From the NCBI RefSeq assembly GCF_040712315.1, contig NC_134014.1:37685634-37749633 (forward strand): a stretch of 64,000 bases of DNA, in the 5' to 3' direction. The notes beneath the pieces are model-generated. The model worked only from the letters and a program-made list of their open reading frames with translations, did no database searches and was not told the origin of the DNA. Within the stretch, counting starts at the first letter, position 1, and each line of letters begins with the position of its first letter. Below, piece after piece: positions 21,991-35,140 of this stretch. A program made the translations under genes and the position numbers. The stretch comes from Castanea sativa. Taxonomy: Eukaryota > Streptophyta > Magnoliopsida > Fagales > Fagaceae.

Positions 21991-23606
21991 CTATAGACCT
22001 TCTAAATTTCCGCCTCTCCCCAAATCTTTTCTCTGTTTTTTATTGGCTTTTCATTTAGCACCTTTTCATTTTTACCAAAAACATTGTATCTCTCTATCTC
22101 TCATTCACTGTATCTCTATCTCATTCACCTCAGAGACCCAAAATCCTAGCTTGCTCTCTTTAGCTCTCACTCTCCCTTGTAGAACCAAAATCCCACCCAA
22201 ACACTATTTATCTTTTAAACCCTATCTCTCTCTCTCTCTCCCTCGTAGACCCAAAATCCCACCACCGCCGCCACCTTCACAACAACCCCACCACCACCAC
22301 CAAACCACGTTGACTTAGTGGCCGCCATCTAGCAGCCCTAATCCACCCCATTAGCGCCAACTCATTTCAATCCACCTCATGAGTTTTTTATTTTTATTTT
22401 TTATCTGATGTGTTATGTTCAATGTGTTATTTGTTTTTTTGTTGTTTGTTTGGTAATATATTAGGATGTTTTCTAGTCAAAAACCAAATTATTCCTCTGA
22501 ATTCTTTAATTCTTTAATTTTTAAAAATGGGTTATTGATGTTGGACTTGTTTATCGGGTTGATTGTGTGAAGAAAATGAAATGCAATTTGAGCCAAAGCT
22601 GTTCAATTTCTCTCTCTCTGTGGGGAAATTGTGAGATTATCATAATGTTTAGACTATATTGAATCAGTCACGTAATTTGAGATGAATAGGGAGTGAATGT
22701 GCTTATAATCTTCTCAAACGGATATGCCATTCAAAAGGTGGAAGCACTCTCCTTCAACATAGTGCATTATAGCACATTCATCATCAAATTATAGGGGTTT
22801 CTTTAGCTGCAAATTATATTATAGGTCACTTGTTACTGCTCTGTAGTATTCTACAATCTGGCATTGTGTTTTAAATTTATTGTAGAGATTTATGCCAGTA
22901 ACAAATTCACCATTAGTTGTCTATTTTCATCGAGATGGCTATGCAATTAGTAGAAAACATGGTCCCTAAACATTTAAGCTATTCTTGAAAGGAAAAAAAA
23001 TTGATTCATTGATTGTAGCAAACATTGATAACAATGGTCCTAGCAATCTATTGGTGTAAGCATGTTTAAACCATTTTCTGAAATATAGAAGTAGCATAAG
23101 AAGTAGATTGAAGTTGAAAGTATTTTTGGTTTTTCTTTTAAACAAATCTTTCGAGGACAGAATTTGCAATGTTTTAAAGCAAGAAAAGTTTTTTAAATAA
23201 AGTTGTTAATAGGATAGTACCCTATGTTAAGTGGTGCAAGTTGTAAGGAATTCAAATTGTTTTCAAAAAGGATAATGGTTCTTCTGAATCCTTTTTAGAA
23301 AGATTTGAGTGCTTGGGTTGGGGTATATATCTTGTTAATTGGAGGTATGGCTCTTGTGTACTCATGTAGTCATTTCTGTTTCTATTTTTTTAGTTCTTTA
23401 TGTATAATTAGGTTGAATCTATTTAATTTCACTATATAGTTTCTTTACAAAACAAATTTGGTGTTTGATAGTTTATTTTTATTTTTTATTTTAAATTCTT
23501 TTCGTTTTATCTTAAAGGACTAAAATGAGATTTGGGTTTTGAATTTGATTTGCTTGGTTAATAGTTATGATGAAACTTGTTTTTATTTTACTCTTTGACA
23601 GTTGAA
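21991..23606. other. CACTA leader region, no gene seen
   Basis: CT-rich sequence with CTCTCTATCTCTCATTCACT-like blocks (22090-22300) passes into CACCACCACC-rich and then AT-rich DNA. Open frames here are low complexity. It may be the 5' untranslated leader and first intron of the transposase gene. Confidence 0.5.
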
Positions 23607-23724
23607 ATGGCAAGGCAAAAAGCAAATTTGCGCACGTGTTCCAAGAGCATAACTGTGGAAGGAGCTTCTACAGAACATGTGGATGAAGAAATGAACCAAG
23701 AAATGCACAAAGCTTCTACGCAAG
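23607..23724 (+). pseudogene. CACTA transposase, candidate first exon
   Basis: Open from an ATG (MARQKANLRTCSKSITVEGA) to a good donor (CAAG|GTATGG). The basic N-terminus and its position upstream of the Ptta/En/Spm exons suggest the start of the same gene. No family motif by itself. Confidence 0.45.
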
Positions 23725-24959
23725 GTATGGGCTTACAACTTGATATCAAATTTGCTATTAGTTTGCTTAAAAATTCTATTAGAAAAAAACAAAATGGGTG
23801 ACTAGTGCATACGAGATACAATTCTAGCCTCATGAATACAAGATTTGCATATTGAGAGGCATATAAAATTTTATGCAAATGATTGCCTTAGGTGCTTTAG
23901 TTATTTTGTGTTGGGATTTAGATTTTGTTGATGAGTTTATGTCAAAATGGGTGTCAACAAAGGTTGTAATTGTTGCATATTAGTTTAACTGAAGTGTTGA
24001 ATTAGGAGTTGCCTGAAGATCTAGAGTTGAAGTATATTAGGACAAGCGATCATTAACTGGTTTTTCATCCTTTTTAATGAGTTCATTAATGTACCAAAGT
24101 TTTGGATTGGTGCAGACTGGTTTGTTCATGGTGGAGATTCTATAGAAGAGAACAAAGTTCTGAAGTTGCTACAGTGGGATGCAAACGAATTGTTTGCTTA
24201 GTTACATGTTGTGTGTGTCAGCATATTTTTTGGTTGAGAAAACTAGTATTATTTATTGCTACTTGTTAGAATAATTGTTAAAGTATGCTGGAAAGACCAA
24301 ACTCCCAGAGAACAAAACCAATCAATAATAAATGAGCACTATATTCAAACCACTAAGAAAAACCATCAATACAAATTGGAAAAAAAAAAAAAAAAACCCT
24401 TCAAGAATGTAGTGATACTCTTGTGATTGCTTCATAATTATGTTTGGTAAACTTTTACCACTTAAATTGGTTCAAGTGATAATTAACCAAGTCATTAGGT
24501 CATTGGATCATAATTAGATTTTCATCATGTGCACCTTATCGTTATCTGCCTATACAGAATTAGCTGAAATTATATAATAAGACAATCCCCATTAAAATCT
24601 ATCTTGAATAAGCTTATTTGGAAATGGAAAATATCATGACTATCACCTTGGTCTCTTTGGCTTCAGCAAAAGTCGTTTCAATAGTGAATCCACTAACTAC
24701 CTAGACTTATTGGTGCCCCAACACAAGAAAAGTGATCTCCTTTCCCTTTTCTGTTTGAATTTTTAAATAAAAGAGCATAAATCTTAACATTCTTTATAAT
24801 TGACTGTCAATTTTCATTTTTCTCACTAACTTAGACTCCCTAGCTAAGTAAATTTCAAGCTCCTTATAATGAAGAAAGCAAAGCATCATTTGGTTTGTAC
24901 TCTTTCATGAGAAAACAAAAAAGCTTAATAATCAGAAAACACAGAGTTGCCTAGCTAAC

Positions 24960-25038
24960 ATGGGTCTCATGCTGCTCAAGAAAGTTAGTCTTCTCTTCCT
25001 CATTATTTCAACATCACTCTTATCAACTTGTCTTGTAG
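24960..25038 (+). other. Isolated signal-peptide-like exon, possibly captured from a host gene
   Basis: From an ATG the frame reads MGLMLLKKVSLLFLIISTSL and ends in LLSTCLV at a good splice donor (TGTAG|GTTGG). A basic start, a long Leu/Ile core and a Ser/Thr/Cys end are typical of an N-terminal secretion signal encoded by a first exon. It has nothing in common with CACTA transposases. No second exon was recognised downstream. It may instead be chance. Confidence 0.35.
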
Positions 25039-25487
25039 GTTGGTCTTTTTACCTCACTTGCTACAGCCTTTGTTGCAAATTGTACTCACTGTCAGAGCTT
25101 TTATAAAAGAAAGTGTTCGACATTTATCAACAGCTAAAGTTTGCTTATTAGATATATAAAATTGAAGAACACAAATCTTAATAGATTATGTTTCTATCTC
25201 TGACACCCACCAAGTTAGGGTGTTAAGTTGTTCATGAAAAGTTTCATGGGCTTGATGCTAATCTTCTTTACTTGGCACTACAAAAAAACTGTTCATGAAA
25301 AGTTTCATTAAACACTATTACTTTTTCTAGTAAGAATTTTAGCATAATATTAAACACTATCTCTTAGCAAAATACAACCTATAATATATTATTTTGTTTC
25401 CCACCTCAATTTCCTCTTTTTTTAATTTTTTATTTAATTTCATATATATTAACTTACTTTAACGATTTTGTCTCCTTTAAATTTCAG

Positions 25488-26553
25488 ATGTGCAGCCACT
25501 TGTATGTGCATTAATTGGTTGATGAAGGGGCGAGGGTAGGACTGTCCACATAACCCATATACCCAAGCGACCCACCCGAGTTTGAACTGAAAATGGCCTG
25601 AACCGACACTCTGACGATTGGTGGCGGGTGGCCACCCACAGAACCTGATGCCTTCGGGTCGGTTGGCAGGTTTCCTCTCCCAAAACTCAAGCAACCCAAC
25701 CCGATCATAAACCCAGAAACCTTCGGCGATATTCGATGGATTATCGACGAAAACTTACAAAGACCGGCTGTATTGGAGCTCTCCAACAAAGGTTACTTGA
25801 AATCCCATCAGATCCGACAAGATCCGGAGCAATCTCGTCGAGATCTAGTCCAGATCCGACGTGATCTCGTTGTGATTTGGCCAGATCTCGATGGATTTGG
25901 CCAGATCTTGATGGATCCGGCCAAAATAACATCACCGGCAATACAACCCTAAACCCGATCGTTCAACCCGAAACCCGATGAGACCCAAACCGCCAGATCT
26001 GACTAGCATTCTGGGTCGGTTTCGGTTTCCATTTTCACCCACCCGAAAGTTTCGGGTACGGTCTAGGTCGGGCACAAACCCGGCCCGACCTGTGGACACC
26101 CCTAGGTGAAGGCTTTCACTGGTTTCTTGGCGACGATTGAGCAGAAACCCCACATGTGCCCAATAAGATATCTGGATTGGAGGGACATTCCAGAAGAACT
26201 TAAAGAAGAGTGTTGGTGTCTTGTAGAGGTAAACCAAGAATTTATAATACTTGTAATTATGACATTTTAGCATGCTTGTTGCAGTTCTAATTGTAACTCA
26301 ACTATTTGATTGTAATTTGCTAACTCAATTGTTTGATTGTAGCGAAAATACGTCGTCCCTACTAATCCTATTGCATATGTGGGTTTGAAGACATTTACCT
26401 TACAAAAAATTAGGAAGGCTTGGAGGGATCACAAGTGTAGGCTGAAAACGGCTCATTACATATCGCATCCAAGAAACAAAGCATGGGTGAAGAGCAAACT
26501 AAGGGATGCATACTAGAAGATTGGGATGTTCTTGTTGACCATTGGTATACCGA
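25488..26553 (+). pseudogene. Ptta/En/Spm transposase core exons, split by a hAT MITE
   Basis: After an acceptor (TTTCAG) at 25487 the exon is interrupted by the MITE at 25537-26104. Beyond it the frame gives RYLDWRDIPEELKEECWCLV and a donor GAG|GTAAAC at 26228. The next exon (26343-26553) reads RKYVVPTNPIAYVGLKTFTL, then KIRKAWRDHKCRLKTAHY, motifs I associate with plant transposase Ptta/En/Spm (PF03004 type). A frameshift near 26510 is needed to reach EDWDVLVDHWYTE, the conserved end of this block, before a GTATGT donor. The protein would be a DNA-binding accessory transposase, now inactive. Confidence 0.75.
25537..26104. mobile_element. hAT-type MITE, 568 bp, 8 bp target duplication
   Basis: Ends TAGGACTGTCCACA and TGTGGACACCCCTA are inverted copies of the plant hAT terminus TAGGGGTGTCCAC. 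Flanks are GGCGAGGG (25529-25536) and GGTGAAGG (26105-26112), an 8 bp duplication with two mismatches. The interior is GC-rich for this window, with CCCGACCC/GGGTCGGG-type tracts on both strands and GATCTCGTCGAGATC-like palindromes. No transposase. Confidence 0.85.
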
Positions 26554-26765
26554 GTATGTAGTGGCATGTTCTTTTTAATTTTTTTTTCGGTTTTCATTAC
26601 TGCCATGGTATTTCTTTCTGCCTAAAGAAATAACCATCATATTGATGATGGGTATGAAAATAGTTATTTCTGCCCATTCCTTTCTTCCATAGTCACCAAC
26701 TGAGAGCTCTTTTCCCATTTCCCAGATTCCTATGATTGAAGTATTGTTGAGATTTTGATAATGGG

Positions 26766-27777
26766 TGTTAGGACATATGTGATTAAATGTTAGGAACATA
26801 TGTCACTATTTTATGTAATTGACTAATCCTTTGACAAAACGCACTTTACTTGTAATTGGGTAGATCTAGGATGTGTTTAATACTTCAAGAAACCTTGTTT
26901 CAAGTCCAAGTATTGAAACCATGCAAGTTTGTCCAAGATTCAAGTATGAAAAGTGTTGTTTATTAAAGCTCGACAACTAGTATCTGTCGAGGTTTAAAAT
27001 AGCTATTAAAGCCTAAGGCTCAACAACTAGGGTATCTGTTGAGGTTTATGAAACTTAGCATTTCTGGTCTGTTTTTCATCCAATTCGTGATTGTATGTTT
27101 GGACTTTCTTTTCTCACAACCCTGGACATATAAAAAGATTACTTTAAGGGCCATCAAAGGTTGCACAGCCAAAAAAATAAGTTGCACAAGTGTTAAGCAA
27201 AGTTTGTTCATGCAAATTGTGACTAAAGACAGAATTTGCCCTAGTTCATCTTTCTTGTGAAGAAGCTGCTATGTTTGTACACCGTAGGGTTTTATGACCA
27301 AAGAGCTTCTTGATCTTCATCGTGTGATGAACTGAAGAATTTTGCAGCCAACAATCTTCTCTAGTTGGTGATTGAAGTCGCATATTGAGATCTGCGCAAT
27401 TGGTTAGTCACGTATTGGGAGGCGTGCATTAAAAGGAGAGATTGTCACTATAGAACAAGTCCAATTGGATATTGGGGTAAGGGTTTAATTGCAGGTTGGT
27501 ATAAGGTACTAAGATTCCTTTACTTGTAACCACTTATTGTGAAAATTGTGAATTCTCGGGAGTTGTGACCTTAAAATCACCCGGTGGGGTTTTTGCCTCG
27601 GAGGCTTTCCTCATTCGTAAACAAATCAACGTGTCAATTTATTTTCCGCTGCATACTTTAGTTAATTGGTGATTTGTTTGTGCTACCACGTGTTTGCATG
27701 TTAATTTAATTAATTAATAAACTTGGCTAATTAATCAGTTAATTCATCACAAGGGTCAATGCATTCTTGACCTATCA
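26766..27777 (+). mobile_element. Solo LTR, family C copy 1 (SIRE-like Copia)
   Basis: Starts TGTTAGGACATATGTGATT and ends CTTGACCTATCA, flanked by a perfect ATGGG duplication (26761-26765, 27778-27782). Closely related to 34023-35020 and more distantly to the LTR at 61166-62122 on the other strand. All share a TTTGACAAAACGCACTTTAC block near the start. Confidence 0.93.
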
Positions 27778-28245
27778 ATGGGTATGAAAATATAATCGAT
27801 ATAAATTTTCTCATACAATCTGAGATTTTGATAAGAAATTGTTCAATGAAATGTCTGTGTAAGTTGTGTATTTTAATGCATTAGTTTTCCTCTGAGATTT
27901 TGAGCAACTAAAATGTTATTGACAAACCTACTCCCCTCCCTATTAATCTAGTGAAATGGTTGGATTGTGGAGTATCTATCTTTAAAAGTAGAATATCTAT
28001 CTTTCCATTTATTTGCTATTTCTTATTCTCCCCCCTTTGTCATTTGTATGTAACTAGTCCTGCTTTTCTTATTGTGCTAAGGATCTATTTGGCTTTGTGG
28101 AATTTTATTTCTGCTGCATTTTCTAGTACAAATTAATTGCTGGGGGATTGGGGTCCTCGTCGAAGGTTATTGGGTTAAATGGTTTGAACATTGTGAAGTT
28201 TGGTTTTTCTAGAACCATCACTTTATTATGCTGAGCAATTAAGCT

Positions 28246-30443
28246 TGTTAGGTGTTAGGGTTTGTGCCCTAAAAATCCAATTTATTGGCATGTCATAAAT
28301 AATTAAATTGTTTAATTATATTAAACTATTTATAAATGAACTAATGAGACATTATCATAGTCCATGAGATGCATTGTATGTGAATTATGTGAAAAGTCAC
28401 AGAAGATGTAAATCACAAGTTCCTTACAAACTCAAAATGTAGTTCGTAGTCGGTGATGAAATTAGACGTTTCATCTGTGAAGACTATAACACATCAACTA
28501 AGATGATTTTTCTTGATCATGGAAGTGGAGACTTCTAGTTGATGTGTTGATGTGTCTTAAGAGTTAAGACATATTGAACTAGACCGTTGTGACATTAAGT
28601 ATTCAATCAACAACTGTCGCCAGAATAATTAATCTCACGACTTCTAATTTCATAGACTCTTATTCCTGAAAGGGTAGTGGACCTGATCATGAAATGTAGG
28701 TTATTTTGATATATTAGGAGTGAGATCTAATATTCACGGTCAAAACCTTAGTATGTTGGGTAACCACACGTAGTGTTGAGGGAACACATATTCTCAAGAT
28801 GGAATCCATAATCTTTTAGTTGAGACACGAAATATCTCATTGAGATAATTTTAATGAGAACTGGTTATTCAGGGTGCCCACTTTAGTAAGGAGTTACTAA
28901 AGCTTATATTTATTAAAATTGGATTTCAATAAATGTGAATAACTAAAAGATTAAACCAGGCACTTAAGAATAAATTAGTTGTTTACAAAGTGACAGTTTA
29001 CTATGACTTTGTTCACTATAGATATTTCATGGAGGGATCAAATGATATTATTAGAGTTTTGGGATATAATTTATTAATAAGGCCTAGAGTGCAATTATAT
29101 TTATATAATGGTATTAAATATAATTAATGGTAACTTTGGATTTGTCAAGAGTTGACAGAAAAGCCTAAGGCCCATTGGAGTTAGAGTCTTACTTGTTCCC
29201 TTTGGTCCCATCTCAAGCCACAAACTAAAGCCCAATTAGGTAGGTCCAAAAGGCTAACCCAATTAGATAATCAGTTATATATAAGGAGAAAAACATACAG
29301 AATTTTCATAAGATGGAAATGGTGTGTATGTGGGTGTAGGCCACTCTTATTCTCCCTTAAACACATACATAAAAACTGATTGAGAAACCACACTTCTTGG
29401 GCATCATGTGGAATTGAGATGAAGATTAAGGGTATTTTCAAGCCTTGGTTTTGAATTTCACTGCATTAAGGTATGTTTTCTATTTTTTGTTTTAGAATTC
29501 AAAGTTACATGTTATTTCTCATGAATAAAGTAGATTTGTGATTGTTGCTTCCACTGTGTGTTTTGTATGAGATACAAAACCAAATTTTCTAACATTAGGT
29601 TCTAAGAAATTAGGAACTAATGTATTAGAATTTCAATATGTATATGTTAGTAAACCATGATCAAAATGTTTAGTCTAGATTTAGCCTGCTCAAAGTATGT
29701 GTTTATGTAAAGTTGAAATTGAGTAATTGTTGAAAATCACTATTCAATTTCTGCAAGGCTCAATTGATCTAAAATTAGACTCAATCGATTGAAGCTCATA
29801 TAGATTGTTTTTCTGCAGAATTTTTCATCTCAGCCCAAGTCCGGTTTGACGTGTAGGGTTTTATGTTTTATTAAAAAAACCCTAGCCACATTTTAGGTAT
29901 TGTTGATGTTGTGTGTGTGAATCTCTTGTGAGATCTAGATGTGTTTACCTTCATACGCACTTAAGGTTATCAAGATCAAGATTGATGTCGAGAGCTTGGT
30001 GATCGATTCAGTTGTTGCATAATGAGCTTAAAGAAAAACAAGTGGTGTACTTGTTGATGCTGTGGATTTGAGAAAGAAGTAGTCTGTAGACTTAGAGCTG
30101 TCATGTGGTCGTGGTAGTAAGTTTTCTACTCGAGGTAACAATAGGATGTTAGTGGTCTAAGTCACTATTGTAAAACTTTAATTCTTTCATAGTGGATCTT
30201 CTTTTACCTTGAGGATAGTTAGGTTAAATCCTCCCTAGGTTTTCTATTGGTTTGGTTTTCCTGGGTTATACTGGGTTATCATCTGGGTGCCTTTTATTTT
30301 TATTGGGCTTTCATTGTTTATCTATATACTATTTATCTTTAGTCATCATCTTCTCAATTGGATTATCATTCATTACCTCAGTAATCACTTAGCTAAATAA
30401 TTAGGTTAAACAACTTGTGTTTTAAGGGGTCTAAAAACGTACA
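28246..30443 (+). mobile_element. Solo LTR, family A copy 2, split after base 7 by another solo LTR
   Basis: The first seven bases (TGTTAGG, 28246-28252) are separated from the remainder (from 29595) by the family B LTR. Outer flanks AAGCT (28241-28245) and AAGTT (30444-30448) are a 5 bp duplication with one mismatch. The right end reads GGGGTCTAAAAACGTACA. It inserted in the CACTA element before family B did. Confidence 0.87.
28253..29594 (+). mobile_element. Solo LTR, family B (1,342 bp)
   Basis: Starts TGTTAGGGTTTGTGCCCTAA and ends CAAATTTTCTAACA, flanked by a perfect TTAGG duplication (28248-28252, 29595-29599). A TATATATAAG box lies near 29275. Copia-like by its ends; no internal region remains. 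Confidence 0.92.
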
Positions 30444-31227
30444 AAGTTGATAGCTAGTTTTATTTTATATGTGAGTAGTTATGTTGATTTTATAAAATAT
30501 GAACAATATACTTTCCTATCTAGTCATTGTTAGCATTGTCATGATTAATTAAGCTTCTCCAAATTATGTTTTGATTAATAACATGTCCTAATGGTCAAGT
30601 ATTTTTAGACTGTCAACATGCACTTTCCTATTAGTGACCTCATGCTTGCTAGCATATTTCAATTCCATACAAAGTTGTTTTGTCTCTTCACTTCTGAGGT
30701 CATTTTCTTCCTAACAAAGAAGCATCCAAGCTATCCAAATTTAAGAACTATACTTTTTACAGATTTTTGACAACTCTACTTAAATCAATGTTTATTGTTT
30801 AATATTACAATACATTAGCTATTTCACTTCCACAGTCATAGTTTACTGCTTTAACAAGGTCCCCTTTTCTTTGTTTTCCAATTACTAAGTTTCTCTTGAA
30901 TCCTATACAACCAGTAGGAAAACATGTATGCAACAATTATTGACTCAGAACCTAGTGCCCCATTACATCTTATTAAATGATCAAAGATTCTGTTTTGCTA
31001 TTCTAATGGTATTCTCTGACTCCATAAGTTTGTAGATAGAGTCAAAGAAGAATAGGGACTGTCATTCTAAATAGGATGACTTACATACTGTAGGTTCATG
31101 CAGCTTTGTTGTGCACCCTGCAAAGAAGGTAATAAGTATTATGACTAATTTTTAAATGATTTGACTTATCTTAAGTTTATGTGGAACCAATATTCATCAC
31201 TACATAAATATACCGTTCATATTGCAG

Positions 31228-32194
31228 GCAAAAGTGGATGGACGTCCTGTAGAGCGTGCAACATTATATTAAATACTGCATACTTGTAAAGATGGATCTG
31301 CAGTTAATCCTATAGTGAAAGAAAAAATGGTGAGTAATCCATTTGTGGTTTCATTTTCATTGTCAATCATTGCATGTGCTTCAATAGAGTGGTTTCACAA
31401 TAATGAACCCAATTAGCTTTTATAAACACTCTAAGGACTTCTCAATATCATTAAAGACTAGGCATAAGCAGGTTCTATCACTAACATCAGCACATATAGT
31501 TTTAACTAAGCTTTCGTCTCCACAAACTTCACTATAGCTTCCTGTATTCTTTCAATCCATATATGGTATATAAGAGAATTTCATTTCATCAATGACAGAT
31601 GCAATGAAATTCTATAGAGAGGACAACAAGTATTAGTTTAGTTCCTCTCTCATCTTTATTAATAGTATCTTGTATTGCTATAGAGAGGACAAATTTTGGC
31701 TGTATCTTATTGTATTCATTATATTGTGTATGCTTCTCAATATAATTTTTGTTGTCTTCAATCAAATGATGTTGCTAAATTCTGATTATTTTGTTTTTTT
31801 CAAACCCAAATATCAGGATAAAATGAAGGAGCGGTTGGTTGAATCTTCGAATCAATTACAATCAGATGACACAAGTGGTAGTATTGCATGGGCACCGGAC
31901 AATGTGTTTGCCAAAGTGAAGGGTTAGGAGTGCAAAGGTTGTATTTGCGGGGTAGGATTTGGTCCAAGCCCAAGTGGCCGAAGTAGCAAGAGTGCTCTCA
32001 TGGACCTTCAAATACGACCAAGTCAATCAAGGGATGACAAAGTTGCATAGCTGAAGGCTTCCTTGGTTGAGATGCAGGAGAAATTGTCCTCTTTTGACAA
32101 AATGAAGAAAAGACTTAGCCAATTTGAAGAGATAGAGCAAAGAATGGCTCGTATGCTTCAACAAGTGCAACAAATAACTTCAAAATGCAGTCAG
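31228..32194 (+). pseudogene. Ptta/En/Spm transposase, C-terminal exons with stops
   Basis: Exon 31228-31329 sits between TTGCAG and GTGAGT and reads AKVDGRPVERATLY, stop, ILHTCKDGSAVNP: the family's 'HTRKDG' motif with a stop before it. Exon 31817-32194 starts after a CAG acceptor and has ERLVESSNQLQ, then a stop in KVKG, then GVGFGPSPSGRSS (the GLGFGPTPS-type motif), another stop and a coiled-coil tail rich in Met, Gln, Glu and Lys (LVEMQEKLSSFDKMKKRL). Three stops make it non-functional. It continues the gene begun at 25488. Confidence 0.75.
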
Positions 32195-32924
32195 GTTGGC
32201 ATTAATGATTTTGATTTTGGGGTTTCTAATGGTTATTTGTGTTTTTGGGTTAATTTGTATTCATATAGTAATAAGGTTTGTGTTGTGTTTTTTGAGCTTT
32301 CTTTCTAAGTTACATGATTTATACTTGCTAATTTTAGGGTAATATACAACTTAGTGAAGACTTTGGGCTGATTAGCACTTTGGGATGTTGAAAAATATCA
32401 AAAGTGTGTAAAGGAGGTTTGACCCTTTAGGCTGATTAGTACTTTGATTAGCACTTGGAGTCTGATAATGTTATACAAAACAGATAAGGGTTTTTTTTTT
32501 TTTTAAATAATTTAGTAGTAGTTAAATAAAAGCATGTCATTCAAGTAAAGCTCTATTGATTGTCCAAGTTCACTGTTTTGTTATTAATCTCGTTATTATT
32601 CTAAGTACATTTAGGCTTCAAAGATGGGTGCTTACAATAATGGTAGTTTTACAATTGAAACTTACACAATATTGTTTGTGGAATATTGTATTAATATTCT
32701 TACATAGATATGAGGTGTCCTAAACCTTGATATAGTTTGGCTATTAAGAATTTGTTCACTATATACCTCTAATTTCATTACATACCTCTAATCTTCTTAA
32801 GGATGTTCTCTTTCTACTTTCAATTAAAACCTCTAATTTCTGCTTTCTCTATTTTCATTAATTTCGAGTGTCTTGCTTCAAAAGGTAGCAATTTCTAGGT
32901 CACAGTGTATGTGTGTGTGTGTGT

Positions 32925-32962
<38 letters not shown>

Positions 32963-34022
32963 AGGTACAAAGCCATTTCCTGATTGCCTACTAGGGGGTG
33001 AAAAACAAAGTCTTTTTGGTCTTATCTTATCAGCTGGCAGCCATTTACTTTGATTTGAAGAAGCATATAATATGATGAATGAAATAGAACTAAGAAACAT
33101 AAAACAATCATAGATTTTTTTCCTTGCTTTAATGAGAGCTTCTGTTTATTGTCATTGGCATACTTTAACGGGAATTTTGTAAGCCTTACAATTACATTTA
33201 AATTGTAGGATTTTTCTTACCTGCTTGATTATAGAATTGAATTATTAGAAGTACTGCTAAAAATGGCTAATATTAGTATTAAACATTATGTAATAATAAG
33301 TGATTTTGTTTTCTTCTTTTGCCTATTATGACAAACAGACAGTCCATAGGTTGCTTTTTTCTTATGATAGGTAGGTTTGAATAGCATATATGCATAGCAA
33401 AAGGAAAGTAGGAAAAAAAATGAAGGGAAAGGAGGTGGAACAAGAGTTCATGTTGACAAGTGTTATCATCTAAATGTCTTGTGAATAAGTAATTTTCATC
33501 CTTCCCAAGTTCCCATGTCAACTTTGTAATAGTGTTCTTTATACATTACTTTGAATTCAATGTCTTCCTCGGAAGAACCCTAGTCTATGTTGAACCCTTA
33601 AGTTATGCAGTTGTTTTTTTATAACTGGTTTTTTAAATCATTGGCCTGTAGAATCACCATGTGGGAGCTCTCCTCGTATCTAGCAGTGTGTGATGTTGAA
33701 CATTGGAATAATTTCCAGTGAAGTACAGTCATCACTCATCACTTGCCTGGTCCAAATAATGGACTAGCTAACTACATTCAAAACCTTTGCAAAAGTGGGG
33801 TATTGTTTTTAGGTTTAAACTTAGATACAATTGTTTTTGAATATTGTATCTTAGGCTCTCTGAATAAACTAACTACATGATTGTATTAACCAATGCAGTA
33901 AAAAAAAGTTATCTTTTTCTAGGAAAATTAGATTTAACCCTGTGTTTCATTGATGAATGTATCCATGTGGTTGAATTTAACTAGGGAACTTAAGGTACAA
34001 TACATGTGATTTCTATATTGTA
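32195..34022. other. CACTA 3' interior, AT-rich, no gene seen
   Basis: Presumed intronic or 3' untranslated DNA of the transposase gene. Contains a TG/TA microsatellite at about 32908-32960 and no coding motif. Confidence 0.5.
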
Positions 34023-35020
34023 TGTTAGGACATATGTGATTGGATGTTGGGAACATATGTCAACATTTTATGTATTGGCTAATCCTTTGACAAAACGCAC
34101 TTTACTTGTATTTGGATAGATTTAGGATGTGTTTAATACTTCAAGAAATAAGGTTTCAAGTTCAAGTGTTAATGCCATGCAAGTCTATCCAAGAATCAAG
34201 TAGAAAGTGCTGAGTTTTAAAGCTTGACAACTAGTATCTATCGAGGTTTAAAAGCTGCTGAAGCCCGTGGTTCGGCAGTTAGCTTGATAGATGGCTCTCT
34301 ATCAAGGTTTATGAAGCTTAATTTTTCAAAGTTGTTTTTCATCCAATCCGTGAGTATGTGTTTGGGCTTTCTTTTCTCACAACCCTAAACATATATAGGG
34401 ATTATTTTAAGGGCCGTATCAGGTTGCAAAGCCAAGAGCACAATTGTACAAGAGCATAAGTCCTCAAGTGTGACTAGAAACCTAGTTTGCCCTAGTTCTT
34501 GAAGAAGTTGCTGTGTTTGTACACCGTAGGGTTTTGTGACCAAGCAACTTCGTGATCTTCATCGGTTAATGAGCAAAAGAACTTTGCAACCAACATCTCT
34601 CTTAAGTTGGTGATCAAGTTGCATACTGGGATCCGCGCATCTTTTGGTTAGTCATGTACTGGGAGCCGTGCAATACAAGGAGAGATTGTCACTACAGAAT
34701 AAGTCTAATTGGGTATTGGGGTGAGGGTTTAACTGTAGGTGGGTAGAAGGTACTGAGATTCCTTTACTTGTAACCGCTTGTTTTGATAATAGTGGATTTT
34801 CAGGAGTGGTGACCTTAAAATCACCCGGTGGGACTTTTACTGTGTAGGTTTTCTCATTCGTAAATAAATCACCGTGTCATTTAATTTCCACTGCATATTT
34901 AGTTATTTTGTGATTTGTTTGTGCTTCCATGCTCATTGCATGTAATTGAACTTAATTAATTCACTTAGCTAATTAATTGGTTAATTCATCACAAGGGGTC
35001 AATACATTTTTGGCCTATAA
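34023..35020 (+). mobile_element. Solo LTR, family C copy 2
   Basis: Starts TGTTAGGACATATGTGATTG and ends TTGGCCTATAA (terminal CA mutated to AA), flanked by a perfect TTGTA duplication (34018-34022, 35021-35025). Aligns along its length with 26766-27777. Confidence 0.92.
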
Positions 35021-35140
35021 TTGTAGTTGCAACTTTTGAAACTTCAAATTTCCCTTGAAATGATCATGCATTAAGCAATTTTGGATTCCAATATTTGATA
35101 TCGTTGTGTCCTAATAATTGCCTTTTTGTTTTGTATGTAG

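Noticed and set aside
21980..22318. 112-codon frame with Ser/Leu and Pro/His repeats
   Set aside because: CT-rich and CCACCA-rich leader of the CACTA element; no similarity to a known protein.
25276..25288. Internal CACTACAAAAAAA resembling a CACTA end
   Set aside because: No inverted partner, subterminal repeats or duplication nearby.
25449..26273. Several overlapping minus-strand frames
   Set aside because: They arise from the GC-rich hAT MITE and are shadows of it.
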